A DNA stretch of 64,000 bases from Bacteroidota bacterium (GTDB lineage Bacteria; Bacteroidota; Ignavibacteria; UBA10030; SZUA-254), in assembly GCA_036522515.1 (NCBI GenBank), contig DATDFQ010000043.1:62001-126000 (forward strand), written 5' to 3'. Each line of letters opens with the position of its first letter. The stretch's first letter is position 1. This document shows positions 8,117-16,739 of the stretch, one piece after another. The position numbers and the translations under genes are program-made. Below the pieces are notes generated by a model that was not told the DNA's origin, ran no database searches, and worked only from the letters and a program-made list of their open reading frames with translations.

Positions 8117-9568
8117 CTACCAGTTGACCCGGTGGAGAAGCTTGTATCGGACGAAATTGATGATTTCCTTTTCGACGGGGAGCTTGTAGAAATCTTTCTT
8201 CAGGCGCTGGGCCGCCACATATCGGACCGGGTTGGTCCAGAGGCGGACAGACCTGTTCTCCGTCGCAAGTTTCGCGTAGAACTTGAACCGGTTGACATAT
8301 TCCCGCTCGTCCTCCCTGACCCAGTAGCCCGAGTAGAGGATGAAGTCGATGTCGCTCCATTCCGCGAGCGATGCGGGGAGCCGGTATCCCTTTCTCACGA
8401 TCTGCTCGTAGAGCTCCGTCCCGGGGTAGGGCGTGAAAAAGAAGATATTGAACTCCATCCCCGGATCGATTCTCTTGATCTGCTTGATGATGTCGAGGGT
8501 CTTCAGCGTGTCCTCGAACCCTTCTTCCGGAAACCCGACGATGAACCCGAATGCGGCCCCGATGCCGTGCCGGGCCAGCTTCTCGGCCGAAATGACCGCC
8601 TCCTCCGCGAGTGTGTCCTTTTTCATGAGATCGAGCATCTCCTGCGAGCCCGACTCGGCGCCGATCATCACCTTCCGGAGATTCGCCCGGGCGACCTCGC
8701 GGAGGAGATCGTCGTCCAGCGGCGCGATCTGGTCGGCGCGGGAGGTTGCGGCCCACGAGAACCGGAAATCCGACTCGTTGATCCCCCTGCAGAACTCGAG
8801 CACCCGGTTGCGGTTCGCAAAAAAATTCTCATCCTGAAAAAGCACGTCCTCGACCCGATACTTCCGCACGACCTCGAACACGTCGCTCATCATGCGCCGG
8901 GTTTTCAACCCCGACCATCGCCGGCTGTACACGTAGGGATCGGCGCAAAATCCGCACCGGTACGGGCATCCCTGGGAGGAGTAAAAATCAATTTGCCGTC
9001 TCCCTTTGAGGCGGAAGTAGGTTTCAATCGGGACGAGGCCGTAATCGTAGGAAGGGAAGTTGTTGATGTCGATGAACTTCCTCTCCGGATTCCGGACAAA
9101 TTCCCCGTTCCTCAAGTAGGCGAGCCCGGCGATTCCTTCGACGCCGCCTCCCGAGTCGAGGGCATCGAGCAATTCGGCGAAGGTGACTTCCCCCTGGCCC
9201 GAGACGCAGAAATCCGCAGCGCCCTCCCGGAGGCACTGTTCGGGAAAGATGGACGGGTGCCACCCGCCCCAGACGACGGGAACGCCGGGGGCCGATTTTT
9301 TGGCGAGGGCGGAGATGGCGACGGCATCTTTGATCGGCGTTCCGGTGATGACGGAGACACCGACGCAGACGGCGCGGGGGAGGAGGTCGAGCACTTTTTT
9401 GTGTGCGTGCCAGCCGCTCTTTTCGATTCGAGCGTCGATGATTCGAACTTCGTAGCGGGCCGGGTCGATCACCGAGGCCAGTGCGAGGTACTGAAGCGGA
9501 ATCGTGTAGTACGGAGCGACCGGGTTGTAGAGGATCACAACCGGCCTCGACAATCCCCTAGCGGCCAT
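8117..9568 (-). CDS. B12-binding-domain radical SAM enzyme (rSAM-4)
   Basis: 483 residues. The N-terminal ~170 residues show a Rossmann-like cobalamin-binding domain (VVWGGWHPSIFPE, then C-V-S-G-Q-G-E-V-T-F); the canonical DxHxxG lower-ligand motif is not evident, as in many family members. The radical SAM cluster motif CPYRCGFC sits at about residues 200-207, followed by the usual GAESGSQE segment. Family members use cobalamin with SAM for methylation or rearrangement at unreactive carbons. ATG 9568 overlaps the upstream radical SAM stop by 11 bases; a longer frame starting at 9637 would run inside the neighbour and is not used. Paralogue of the gene just upstream. Confidence 0.87.
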   Translation of the reverse strand: MAARGLSRPVVILYNPVAPYYTIPLQYLALASVIDPARYEVRIIDARIEKSGWHAHKKVLDLLPRAVCVGVSVITGTPIKDAVAISALAKKSAPGVPVVWGGWHPSIFPEQCLREGAADFCVSGQGEVTFAELLDALDSGGGVEGIAGLAYLRNGEFVRNPERKFIDINNFPSYDYGLVPIETYFRLKGRRQIDFYSSQGCPYRCGFCADPYVYSRRWSGLKTRRMMSDVFEVVRKYRVEDVLFQDENFFANRNRVLEFCRGINESDFRFSWAATSRADQIAPLDDDLLREVARANLRKVMIGAESGSQEMLDLMKKDTLAEEAVISAEKLARHGIGAAFGFIVGFPEEGFEDTLKTLDIIKQIKRIDPGMEFNIFFFTPYPGTELYEQIVRKGYRLPASLAEWSDIDFILYSGYWVREDEREYVNRFKFYAKLATENRSVRLWTNPVRYVAAQRLKKDFYKLPVEKEIINFVRYKLLHRVNW

Positions 9569-11048
9569 ACTGTTCCGCTCCTTCGATCTCCGGCTGCCGG
9601 TACCTGAGCAGTTTCGACAACACGAAGCGGACTTCATAAGGAGCGGTGTAAAACTTCAGATTGTACCGCCACCCGCTCACCGCGCGAAGAAATGCCTTCC
9701 TCGCGGCGGTCAGTTTCAGGTCCGAAACTGTCGGATAATATGCGTTCAGCACGCGTTCGAAATTTCTGATTTTTACGATATGGTGCGCCCTGAGCCAGGG
9801 CGTCGCCGATTCCTTGCGAAGATCAAGGTGTTGCCATTTCGGGCTCACCCATTCCTCCAGCGTCTTCGGGTATTCAAACCCGTGGGTTTTTGCCTCCTCG
9901 TACATCCTCGACCCGGGGAGGAGGACCGGCGCATAGACGTAGAAAATGATTTCGGCCCCGGGGTTGATCTCTTTCACCCTCCGGATGTAGCGGATATCGC
10001 GATCGATTCCCGCTTCGACGTCGCCCGAGGGGGACCCGAAGACGAACGACAATTCCGGGATGATGTCAAAATCCTTGATGCGTTTTACAAATTCGAGGAC
10101 CAGATCGGGCGTTTGCGTGCCCCCCTTGTTCATCAGGCGGAGTGTCTCTTCCGAACTGGTTTCCGCCCCCATGAAGATCATCTTGCAGCCGCTCGCCCTC
10201 ATCAGGGCAAGCGTGGAATCGGAGAAATGCATCAGGGTGTCGATCCTGGCATCCCCCCACCAGCTGATCCCGCGCCCGAGAAGATTCATGGCAAGTTCGC
10301 GCGTTCTGACTTCCGATACGAAAAAGTTGTCGTCGAAAAACTCCACCGAGTCGATCTGGTACTTCTCCTGGAGCTCGAAGAGATCCTTCGCCACTGCGTG
10401 GGGATCTTTGGCGAGCCAGCGGCCGTCGTAGATGGCCGCCACCGCACAGAAGCCGCAGGTAAAAGGGCACCCGTAGCTTGAATGATATCCGATGGTACGC
10501 CGCCCCAGGTAGGTCCTGGCGAGATATCGCCGGAGGTCGATGCGGTCATACGGAAGGGGAGGAAGGTCGTCGGGATGGGCGAAGGGACGGGGCGGGTTTT
10601 TGACGAAGCTCCCCTTCCGGCGGAATGCGACTCCCGGAACTCCTCCAGGGCCGGAGCCGCTTTCAAGCGCGTCGATCAGCTCCCGGAAAGTCGATTCCCC
10701 CTGGCCGGCAACGACATAGTCGACGCAGCCCGCGGCGAGGACGGTCTCCGTGTGAATGGTTGGGAACGTGCCCCCCCAGATGACGGTCACGGAGGGGAAC
10801 GCCGCTTTCAGTTCTTTTGAGATGGCCACAGCCCTCACAAGCTGGGGCCCCGGCATGACCGTCAGCGCCACATGCCGCACACCCCGCCGGGTGATGAGCT
10901 CGCGGAGGGGTTTCCCCGCCTCGCCGTCGAGGTTCTCATCCACGAAATGCCATTCGTATCTCCCCTCGATGCCGGACGCCACGGCCAGGAGAGAGAGCGG
11001 GAGCCTGTGATTCCACCGGGCGCTCCGGGGGTTGACGAAGGCGATCAT
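9558..11048 (-). CDS. B12-binding-domain radical SAM enzyme (rSAM-3)
   Basis: 496 residues. N-terminal cobalamin-binding-type domain (VIWGGTFPTIHTE, V-V-A-G-Q-G-E-S-T-F), then the cluster motif CPFTCGFC at about residues 192-199, a D-D-N-F-F segment and GAETSSEETL. The C-terminal ~130 residues are helical and poorly conserved, where substrate specificity usually lies. Starts at ATG 11048 in an ATGA overlap with the glycosyltransferase upstream. Its domain order and several linking motifs match rSAM-4, suggesting an old tandem duplication. Substrate unknown. Confidence 0.87.
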   Translation of the reverse strand: MIAFVNPRSARWNHRLPLSLLAVASGIEGRYEWHFVDENLDGEAGKPLRELITRRGVRHVALTVMPGPQLVRAVAISKELKAAFPSVTVIWGGTFPTIHTETVLAAGCVDYVVAGQGESTFRELIDALESGSGPGGVPGVAFRRKGSFVKNPPRPFAHPDDLPPLPYDRIDLRRYLARTYLGRRTIGYHSSYGCPFTCGFCAVAAIYDGRWLAKDPHAVAKDLFELQEKYQIDSVEFFDDNFFVSEVRTRELAMNLLGRGISWWGDARIDTLMHFSDSTLALMRASGCKMIFMGAETSSEETLRLMNKGGTQTPDLVLEFVKRIKDFDIIPELSFVFGSPSGDVEAGIDRDIRYIRRVKEINPGAEIIFYVYAPVLLPGSRMYEEAKTHGFEYPKTLEEWVSPKWQHLDLRKESATPWLRAHHIVKIRNFERVLNAYYPTVSDLKLTAARKAFLRAVSGWRYNLKFYTAPYEVRFVLSKLLRYRQPEIEGAEQYGR

Positions 11049-12304
11049 AAAGCCGCCGGCTCCATCCGAAGCGGAGCTTCCACTGCCGTCGCCGGGTCTC
11101 GCCGTCCGGTCAGGAACATGATCCAAAGGAGGACGAGGGCCCCATAGAGCCTCGGAAAACCGGCGATCCCGAGCCAGCTATTCTGGAACATAGGATCATA
11201 ATACGGAATTTTGGGAACAAGCAACAACAATGCGGCCCCGAACGCCGCGACGCCTCCCGCCTGCAAGGATCCGGAAAGGCTCTTGTAGCAGATCAGGAGC
11301 GGGATGAGGAGCAGGACGTAGTGATAGTCGAAGAGGAGGGGCGCCGTCACTACGCTGAGAATCATTCCGGTTGCGAACGGCAGATCGAGCCCCCCGCGGC
11401 CGCAGGCGCGCACCGCCCGAACGAGCAGCAGGATCCCGGCCGCAAGGAAACAGGCCATGAGGGGACGGACCAGCCCCGGCAGTTCGAGCCATGGATGAGA
11501 ATGCCACTCGTCGCGCACCAGGAACCAGCTGAAAAAGCTCCCGACCGTCTGCTGGTAGGTCGCCGAGGCAGGGATCGCGGAGAGGAAGTGTCCGACCTGG
11601 GAGGCGTAGGCGATCCACGTGTCATAACCGACCGCGAGCGAAGAAAGCCCGGCCACGAGCATGAAGATGACGATCGTGCATCCGAGCAGGAGCCATTCCT
11701 TTCGGAGGAGCGCCACGAGCAGGAAGAAAACGCCATACCCCTTCAGTGCGAGCATGAGCGCGATCGAGGCGGACGCGCCCACGATCAGCCCCCGCGACCA
11801 GAAGAAGAGGAGGCCCGCGTGAAGGAGGAGAAGGAACACATAGAGCTGCCCCCAGACAAAATTCAGATAGACGGGGGTGAACGCGAAGGCAAGCGCGCTC
11901 ATGACAATCCGCTCGAGGGGCGTCAGGCCGAGATGCCGGTAGAGGAGCGCGAGGGCGGCGAGGAGGCAGACGAGCGAGATGACCTCCCAGAGGAGCTTCG
12001 CCTCATCCATCGGAAGAAGGGCGAGAGGCAGAAAAAGGAAGGGGAGGACCGGCGTGTTGACCGTGTAAATCTCGCCGTGGGGGAGCCCCGAGCCGGCGCG
12101 GCTGAACTCTTCAAAGAAATTCGCGTCGTAAAGTTTGCTCATCGGCTGATGTGTCAGGAGCATCCTGGCCGCGAAGTAACCGGCCATGAAACCGGCGGTC
12201 GGCCGGTTCGCGTAGGGAATCACCCGTACAAGAAAGAATCCCGCCGACAGCACCAGGATGGCGATGGCGATCTTCCTCAGGGCGGGTCCACTCATCGGAT
12301 TCAT
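11045..12304 (-). CDS. GT87-type (DUF2029) integral membrane glycosyltransferase, second copy
   Basis: 419 residues with about ten hydrophobic segments and an extracytoplasmic loop after the first. The opening pattern (one membrane segment, then F-M-A-G-Y-F-A-A-R-M-L-L and a Y-D-A-N-F-F-E motif) matches the GT-C fold GT87/DUF2029 family. Characterised members use polyprenyl-phosphate-linked sugars on the outer face of the inner membrane. Acceptor and sugar are unknown. ATG 12304 (another Met at 12295); 14 bases after the upstream gene. It resembles the GT87 gene at 14650-15903 in architecture. Confidence 0.78.
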   Translation of the reverse strand: MNPMSGPALRKIAIAILVLSAGFFLVRVIPYANRPTAGFMAGYFAARMLLTHQPMSKLYDANFFEEFSRAGSGLPHGEIYTVNTPVLPFLFLPLALLPMDEAKLLWEVISLVCLLAALALLYRHLGLTPLERIVMSALAFAFTPVYLNFVWGQLYVFLLLLHAGLLFFWSRGLIVGASASIALMLALKGYGVFFLLVALLRKEWLLLGCTIVIFMLVAGLSSLAVGYDTWIAYASQVGHFLSAIPASATYQQTVGSFFSWFLVRDEWHSHPWLELPGLVRPLMACFLAAGILLLVRAVRACGRGGLDLPFATGMILSVVTAPLLFDYHYVLLLIPLLICYKSLSGSLQAGGVAAFGAALLLLVPKIPYYDPMFQNSWLGIAGFPRLYGALVLLWIMFLTGRRDPATAVEAPLRMEPAAL

Positions 12305-12318
12305 CGCGGCAAGGGGGG

Positions 12319-13365
12319 TCAGAATCTGTCAAGAAGCGAAGCGGCGTGCCCGACATGCAGCGTACAGACGCAGGTCGCACATCGCTCGAGCGTATACTCG
12401 TTCACATTCCTGCGCGTGGCCCGGATGCCGGAGCCGTTGCTCAGCGTTCGCACGGATTCCTCCCGCACGTTGGCGTACCCGGGAAGGAAAAAACAGGGGC
12501 GGACCTCGCCCGTGGAGGTGATGACCGCCGAAACGTTCGGGGCGTTGCAGTGATTCCTGGGGAACGGCCGGATCCCGGCGACCGCCTCGAAGTATTCCAC
12601 GATATGAAAGAGCTTTGCGGGCGGCTCGGAGATGAACCGTTCCTGAAATTCCCGGCGCCGGGAGGAGACGAGAGCGCTTACAATCTCCCGAAACTCTTGA
12701 AGCTCTGACGCATCCAGCATGACCTCCTGTTTCCACCCGCCGGGCTCCGGGGCGGACCCATGCTGATCCCTTCCGAATGCGCCGGAGAGGAGGTCGGCGG
12801 CGAGAAAGGAGATCCGGCCCACGCCCAGCGACCGGGCCGTGTCCACCATACGGCTCATCATTCTGTAATTCTTCTTTTGAAGAACGGTCCGGAGCGAGAT
12901 CGATCGGCCGGCGGGCGCCGCGATCCGGGCTGCTTTTATTCCCCGGACCGCCCTCTCAAACGATACCCCCCCGCGGATCGAGTCGTGCGTGGCCGCATCG
13001 GGTCCGTCGAGCGAGACGATGATCTCGCGGAAGTGGCGGCCGATCTCGGGAAGACGCTGTTCGAGCAGGACTCCGTTGGTCAGAAGCGATTGTTTGACCC
13101 CGTGCCGGCCGAAGAGTTCGCAGATGGCCGGAAAGTCGCTGCGCAGAAGCGGCTCGCCGCCCGAATAGACGATGTGCCGCAGGCCATAACCGGCCAGCTG
13201 CTCTGCCAGCGAAGCGAGTTCCCGGAGCGAAAGTTCGCCCGGTTGAGGGTGGCGGTACGAGCACATGCAGCAGCGCAGGTTGCACCCTTCCGTCACGTAG
13301 AGGATGACGACGGGGATCGAGAAGGACCTGGAGGAGAGAGTATCGAGCCACGCCCTGAGGTTCAA
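12319..13365 (-). CDS. Radical SAM enzyme with SPASM-like C-terminus, no B12 domain
   Basis: 348 residues. The cluster motif CNLRCCMC is near residues 28-35, followed by the SAM-binding YSGGEPLL and V-S-L-D-G-P-D segments. The C-terminal region has spaced Cys residues (H-C-N-A-P, R-P-C-F-F, E-R-C-A-T-C-V-C) consistent with an auxiliary Fe-S cluster domain of SPASM/twitch type. Such proteins often modify peptides, cofactors or sugars. No precursor peptide gene is visible nearby. It sits at the centre of the cluster between the phosphoesterase and the second glycosyltransferase. Confidence 0.83.
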   Translation of the reverse strand: MNLRAWLDTLSSRSFSIPVVILYVTEGCNLRCCMCSYRHPQPGELSLRELASLAEQLAGYGLRHIVYSGGEPLLRSDFPAICELFGRHGVKQSLLTNGVLLEQRLPEIGRHFREIIVSLDGPDAATHDSIRGGVSFERAVRGIKAARIAAPAGRSISLRTVLQKKNYRMMSRMVDTARSLGVGRISFLAADLLSGAFGRDQHGSAPEPGGWKQEVMLDASELQEFREIVSALVSSRRREFQERFISEPPAKLFHIVEYFEAVAGIRPFPRNHCNAPNVSAVITSTGEVRPCFFLPGYANVREESVRTLSNGSGIRATRRNVNEYTLERCATCVCTLHVGHAASLLDRF

Positions 13366-13380
13366 CGCGTTCCCCTCCGC

Positions 13381-14631
13381 TTATCCGGGACCATCGGGGA
13401 CGCTCCGCACGAGCGTGATCTTCGTGATCTCCGGCGGACAATTGATCCGCACCGGTATCCCCACGGTTCCGATTCCACGCGACACATACATCCTGGAGGT
13501 CCCGATGGAGTAGAGGCCGGCGACATAGGGAGACGCGACCCGCGCCGGGGCGATCACATCCGTGCCGATCCGCGCCAGCACCACCTGTCCGCCGTGCGTG
13601 TGCCCCGAGAGCGTCAAATCAATCCCCCTTCGGGCGGCCTGCTCGAAGTGGTACGGGCGGTGGCACATCAGGATTTTCGGAATTCCTTCGCCGGCGCCGG
13701 CGCCCGCCCGGTCGAACCACTGTCCAGCCCGCTCGCGGTTTCCGGTATCGTCGACGCCGAGCAGGAACAGCGTTCCCTTCCCCTTTTGGATCAGGACTCT
13801 TTCGTTCATCAGGAGCCGGATCCCGCAGCCGTCGACCTCCCGGGCGACCGCGTCGACGTTGCGGGTATAGTAATCGTGGTTTCCGAGGACGCCGTAGACG
13901 CCGTGAGGAGCCCTGAGGCCCGAAAACGCCTCCGCGAAGGGATAAACTTCGTCCACCATGCTGTTCACAAAATCGCCCGTCACGGCGATACAGTCGGCCT
14001 CCATCGCGTTGATCGCCGAGACGTAGCGCTTCATCGTGGGGAGCGTCATGAACACGCTCGAGTGGATGTCGCTCGCGAGCGCGATCGTGAATCCCTGCAG
14101 TTCGGCGGGGAGATTCGCGACCGGGACTTCCACGGCGGTGACGTCGAAGCTATCCTTTCGAAACGCGCCGAGAGCCGATCCCGTGAACGCGGCTCCCGCG
14201 AGGACCGTCATACTCTTGCCGACGAAGATCCGCCGGCGGGGATCGAACGCCTCCGGATGCGCCCCTGGGGGGGCCTTCCCGGCGCTTGAGTCCCGGTTCC
14301 CGTTACGGAAGAGCGAACGCACCGCCGTCACGGGTAGGCGTACCGCTTCTTTCATAAGGACGACCAGGAAGACGAAGACAAAAGAACTGTGCCAGAGGTA
14401 GAGGGGGTAGACGGTCGAAACCACCAGCACGGGGGGAAGATGGCTGAACCCCCTCCACCCGAAGAGGAGAAGCACCAGGGGAGCGTTAAAGAAAACGAAC
14501 AGCGCCCGGAGAGTCCGGCGGGCCCACGGGCGGGGGGGCTTCCGCCCGCCGGCCCCGAGCAATTCCCTGTAAAAAAAGAATTGTATTCCCAGGAGAACGG
14601 TGGTGAAGAATATTTGGAAGAAAAGCCACAT
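13381..14631 (-). CDS. Membrane-anchored metallophosphoesterase (YkuE-like)
   Basis: 416 residues. Three or so N-terminal hydrophobic segments (residues ~1-100) and a further one near 155 precede a calcineurin-like phosphoesterase domain with all metal-binding blocks: ASDIHS, GDFVNS, GNHDYY, CHRPYHF and SGHTHGGQ. The catalytic domain is probably outside the cytoplasm. In the related YkuE/LpxH-like group substrates include lipid-linked phosphates, so a role removing phosphate or a nucleotide from a lipid-linked intermediate is plausible here but inferred. Gaps of 15-18 bases on both sides place it within the operon. Confidence 0.83.
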   Translation of the reverse strand: MWLFFQIFFTTVLLGIQFFFYRELLGAGGRKPPRPWARRTLRALFVFFNAPLVLLLFGWRGFSHLPPVLVVSTVYPLYLWHSSFVFVFLVVLMKEAVRLPVTAVRSLFRNGNRDSSAGKAPPGAHPEAFDPRRRIFVGKSMTVLAGAAFTGSALGAFRKDSFDVTAVEVPVANLPAELQGFTIALASDIHSSVFMTLPTMKRYVSAINAMEADCIAVTGDFVNSMVDEVYPFAEAFSGLRAPHGVYGVLGNHDYYTRNVDAVAREVDGCGIRLLMNERVLIQKGKGTLFLLGVDDTGNRERAGQWFDRAGAGAGEGIPKILMCHRPYHFEQAARRGIDLTLSGHTHGGQVVLARIGTDVIAPARVASPYVAGLYSIGTSRMYVSRGIGTVGIPVRINCPPEITKITLVRSVPDGPG

Positions 14632-14649
14632 GATCTTCTTTTTCCTTGT

Positions 14650-15903
14650 TCAGACCCGCACAGTTTCGGGATTGAAGAGTCTCGCCGAATTTCGGAGAAA
14701 TACTCTCAGCGTGATAAACATCGCAAGCAGCAGCGCCAGGCGGGGATAGGCGAGAATGCTCAGGAGTCCCCGGCCGTCGAAAGGCCGGAAGAGCCGGTAC
14801 GGGATCCAGCTTACGAGGATAAACAATGCCAGGAGGATCTTCTGTTCCGGCCGCCAGCGAGCCCGGTCGCCCCCGAGGAGGAGGGCTACCGGAAGGACCA
14901 GGAGGAGGAAATGGTATGTCGCGGAGGCAGGGAGCAGAAGGAGCGCCGCGATCGTCACCAGGGCGAACTGGATGGGGGGTGCATCGGGACCGAACGCTTG
15001 TTGCGCGTTCCGGTAGCCCGTAATCGTGGCCGCAGCGACGAGCAGATAGATCGCATACTTCATGATGACGTAACCGGCTTCCCATTGAATCGCGGGGCTC
15101 GGGTTAAGAAGCGGATCGGAAACGAACAGCCGTCTCAGGAGGCTGTTCCAGGACTGCATCGTCGCCCCGAAGGGGTTGAGGATTTCACCCTCGAGGTGGG
15201 CGGGGAGCAGCGACAGGAACTGCCGGTAGACCCCGGTCCCGAGGAGGAGGGCCGCCGCCGCATAGATCGCCGCGACCGTCAGGGCAAACCAGAGTATCAG
15301 CGACCATCTTCGACGGACCGCAAGGAGAGGAATGAACGCAACCGGAAAATACTTGAGGGCCGCGGCGGCTCCGAATGCCATCCCCGATCTCCCGGATTTC
15401 GAGCTCCGCTCGCCGAGGTAGCCGGCCATGATCAGAAGCGTCACGAGAAGGTAACACTGGCCAAAGCGGAAGTCGTTGATCAGAGCGATGCCGCTCGCCA
15501 GGAAGAGGAGAAGGGAGAACGGCCAGGCGCGCCCGGAACACCGAGAGAGGAGGATCACGTTTGCGGCGAGGAGCAGGAGGTTGACGACCGTCCACGCCCG
15601 GAGCGCCTGAACCGGCGGAAGGAACGCGACCGGAGTCATCAAGAGGGCGGTGACGGGCGGAAGGGGGGCAAAGATCCCCTGTTGGTCGATTCCTACCCTG
15701 TAAATCTGGCTCTGGAACCAGTCCGCCTCGTAGATCCTGGAGACGTCCCGGCCTTCCAGCACCAGGCGGGCCGACGTATAATAATTCGGGAAATCCGTAT
15801 CGATGGTTGTCATGGCAGGCACGAGGCCGAACCATGCGAGGAGGCACCCCAGAAGTGCCGACGCGATGAGCGTAAACGAGAGGCGCACGGATGACGCTCT
15901 CAT
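14650..15903 (-). CDS. GT87-type (DUF2029) integral membrane glycosyltransferase, first copy
   Basis: 417 residues, roughly ten membrane segments. After the first segment comes D-T-D-F-P-N-Y-Y-T-S-A-R and a Y-E-A-D-W-F-Q motif, the GT87/DUF2029 pattern, in which acidic residues of the first outer loop are catalytic. Likely transfers a sugar from a polyprenyl-phosphate donor at the outer face of the membrane. I use ATG 15903, an ATGA overlap with the methyltransferase. A second in-frame ATG at 15918 exists because a 15-base unit is duplicated exactly there. Confidence 0.78.
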   Translation of the reverse strand: MRASSVRLSFTLIASALLGCLLAWFGLVPAMTTIDTDFPNYYTSARLVLEGRDVSRIYEADWFQSQIYRVGIDQQGIFAPLPPVTALLMTPVAFLPPVQALRAWTVVNLLLLAANVILLSRCSGRAWPFSLLLFLASGIALINDFRFGQCYLLVTLLIMAGYLGERSSKSGRSGMAFGAAAALKYFPVAFIPLLAVRRRWSLILWFALTVAAIYAAAALLLGTGVYRQFLSLLPAHLEGEILNPFGATMQSWNSLLRRLFVSDPLLNPSPAIQWEAGYVIMKYAIYLLVAAATITGYRNAQQAFGPDAPPIQFALVTIAALLLLPASATYHFLLLVLPVALLLGGDRARWRPEQKILLALFILVSWIPYRLFRPFDGRGLLSILAYPRLALLLAMFITLRVFLRNSARLFNPETVRV

Positions 15904-16739
15904 TCTGGTACCGGGCATTCTGGTACCGGGCGAGCAGTCCGGCGTGCCACGGCGACGAAATGGTCTCCGAGAGACCGGAAGGGAACCGTTCCCCGGATTT
16001 TCCGGTCGAGCCGGAGGAGCCGTCCTGTCAACTCCGGATGGGAGGAGATGAAGTTCAAAGAATTCGGTGGAGGTGAGAGAATGCTGAGTCCATATAATTC
16101 GATAACTTCGAACCAGGGCTTCAGGATTCCCTTCATCCCCCCGGGTGAATGATACCAGACGTGCAGCGGCGAGCCGCCGACCGTCGCCCCGGACCCGCCG
16201 GAGCGCAGCCGCCTGAACGCCTTTCCGAATTTTCCGCGCGCAAGAAAGGCCGCTGTCTCCCAGAGGCACGTCCGGTTCAACAGGCACGCAACGAAGACGG
16301 CACCGGGCCTCACGACCCGGCCGAGTTTCGCGGCAACCTCCGCCGGCCGCGGGGAGCAGTTCAACCCTCCGAAATTCGAAAATGCGCCGTCGAACTCGCT
16401 TGAGCCGAGCGAATCGATCCGCTCATTATCCAGCACCCTTGTGGTGATGAGATGACCGAGAGAACGGAGCCCGACTTTTTCCGCGGCTCTGGCGACCATC
16501 TCCGGCGACGCGTCGAGACAGGTCACGCGCACCCCCCGCTCTGCGAGGGCGATCGCATCGGTCCCTGTGCCGCAGTTGAGCTCCAGCACATGCGCTCCGG
16601 GCGGAAAGTGAGCGAAAAGCGTCGCCTGGACCACCTTCCGGAGGTCCCCGGTGAGTCCCCGCTGTTCGAACTCTTCGTCATACCCTGCTGCGGCCCGGTC
16701 GAAGAGAGCCGCCGTCTGTGCGGCGGGAGCGCCGGTCAT
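15900..16739 (-). CDS. Class I SAM-dependent methyltransferase
   Basis: 279 residues. Methyltransf_11/25-like: motif I VLELNCGTGTDAI, motif II C-L-D-A-S-P-E-M, and a F-D-G-A-F-S-N-F-G-G-L post-motif region, as in small-molecule and lipid O/C/N-methyltransferases. The C-terminal ~100 residues are extended and hydrophobic in parts. The last residues (repeat of P-V-P-E) arise from the 15-base tandem duplication at 15901-15930. ATG 16739 overlaps the radical SAM stop (ATGA). Substrate unknown. Confidence 0.83.
   Translation of the reverse strand: MTGAPAAQTAALFDRAAAGYDEEFEQRGLTGDLRKVVQATLFAHFPPGAHVLELNCGTGTDAIALAERGVRVTCLDASPEMVARAAEKVGLRSLGHLITTRVLDNERIDSLGSSEFDGAFSNFGGLNCSPRPAEVAAKLGRVVRPGAVFVACLLNRTCLWETAAFLARGKFGKAFRRLRSGGSGATVGGSPLHVWYHSPGGMKGILKPWFEVIELYGLSILSPPPNSLNFISSHPELTGRLLRLDRKIRGTVPFRSLGDHFVAVARRTARPVPECPVPE
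15901..15930. repeat. Perfect 15-base tandem duplication at a gene overlap
   Basis: CATTCTGGTACCGGG occurs twice head to tail. The copies encode the last residues of the methyltransferase and, on the same strand in another frame, provide two alternative ATG starts (15903 and 15918) for the glycosyltransferase. Confidence 0.9.

Noticed and set aside
12760..15894. Two long plus-strand frames opposite the radical SAM, phosphoesterase and glycosyltransferase genes
   Set aside because: Charged, repetitive composition with no ribosome sites; they shadow intact minus-strand enzymes with complete active sites.
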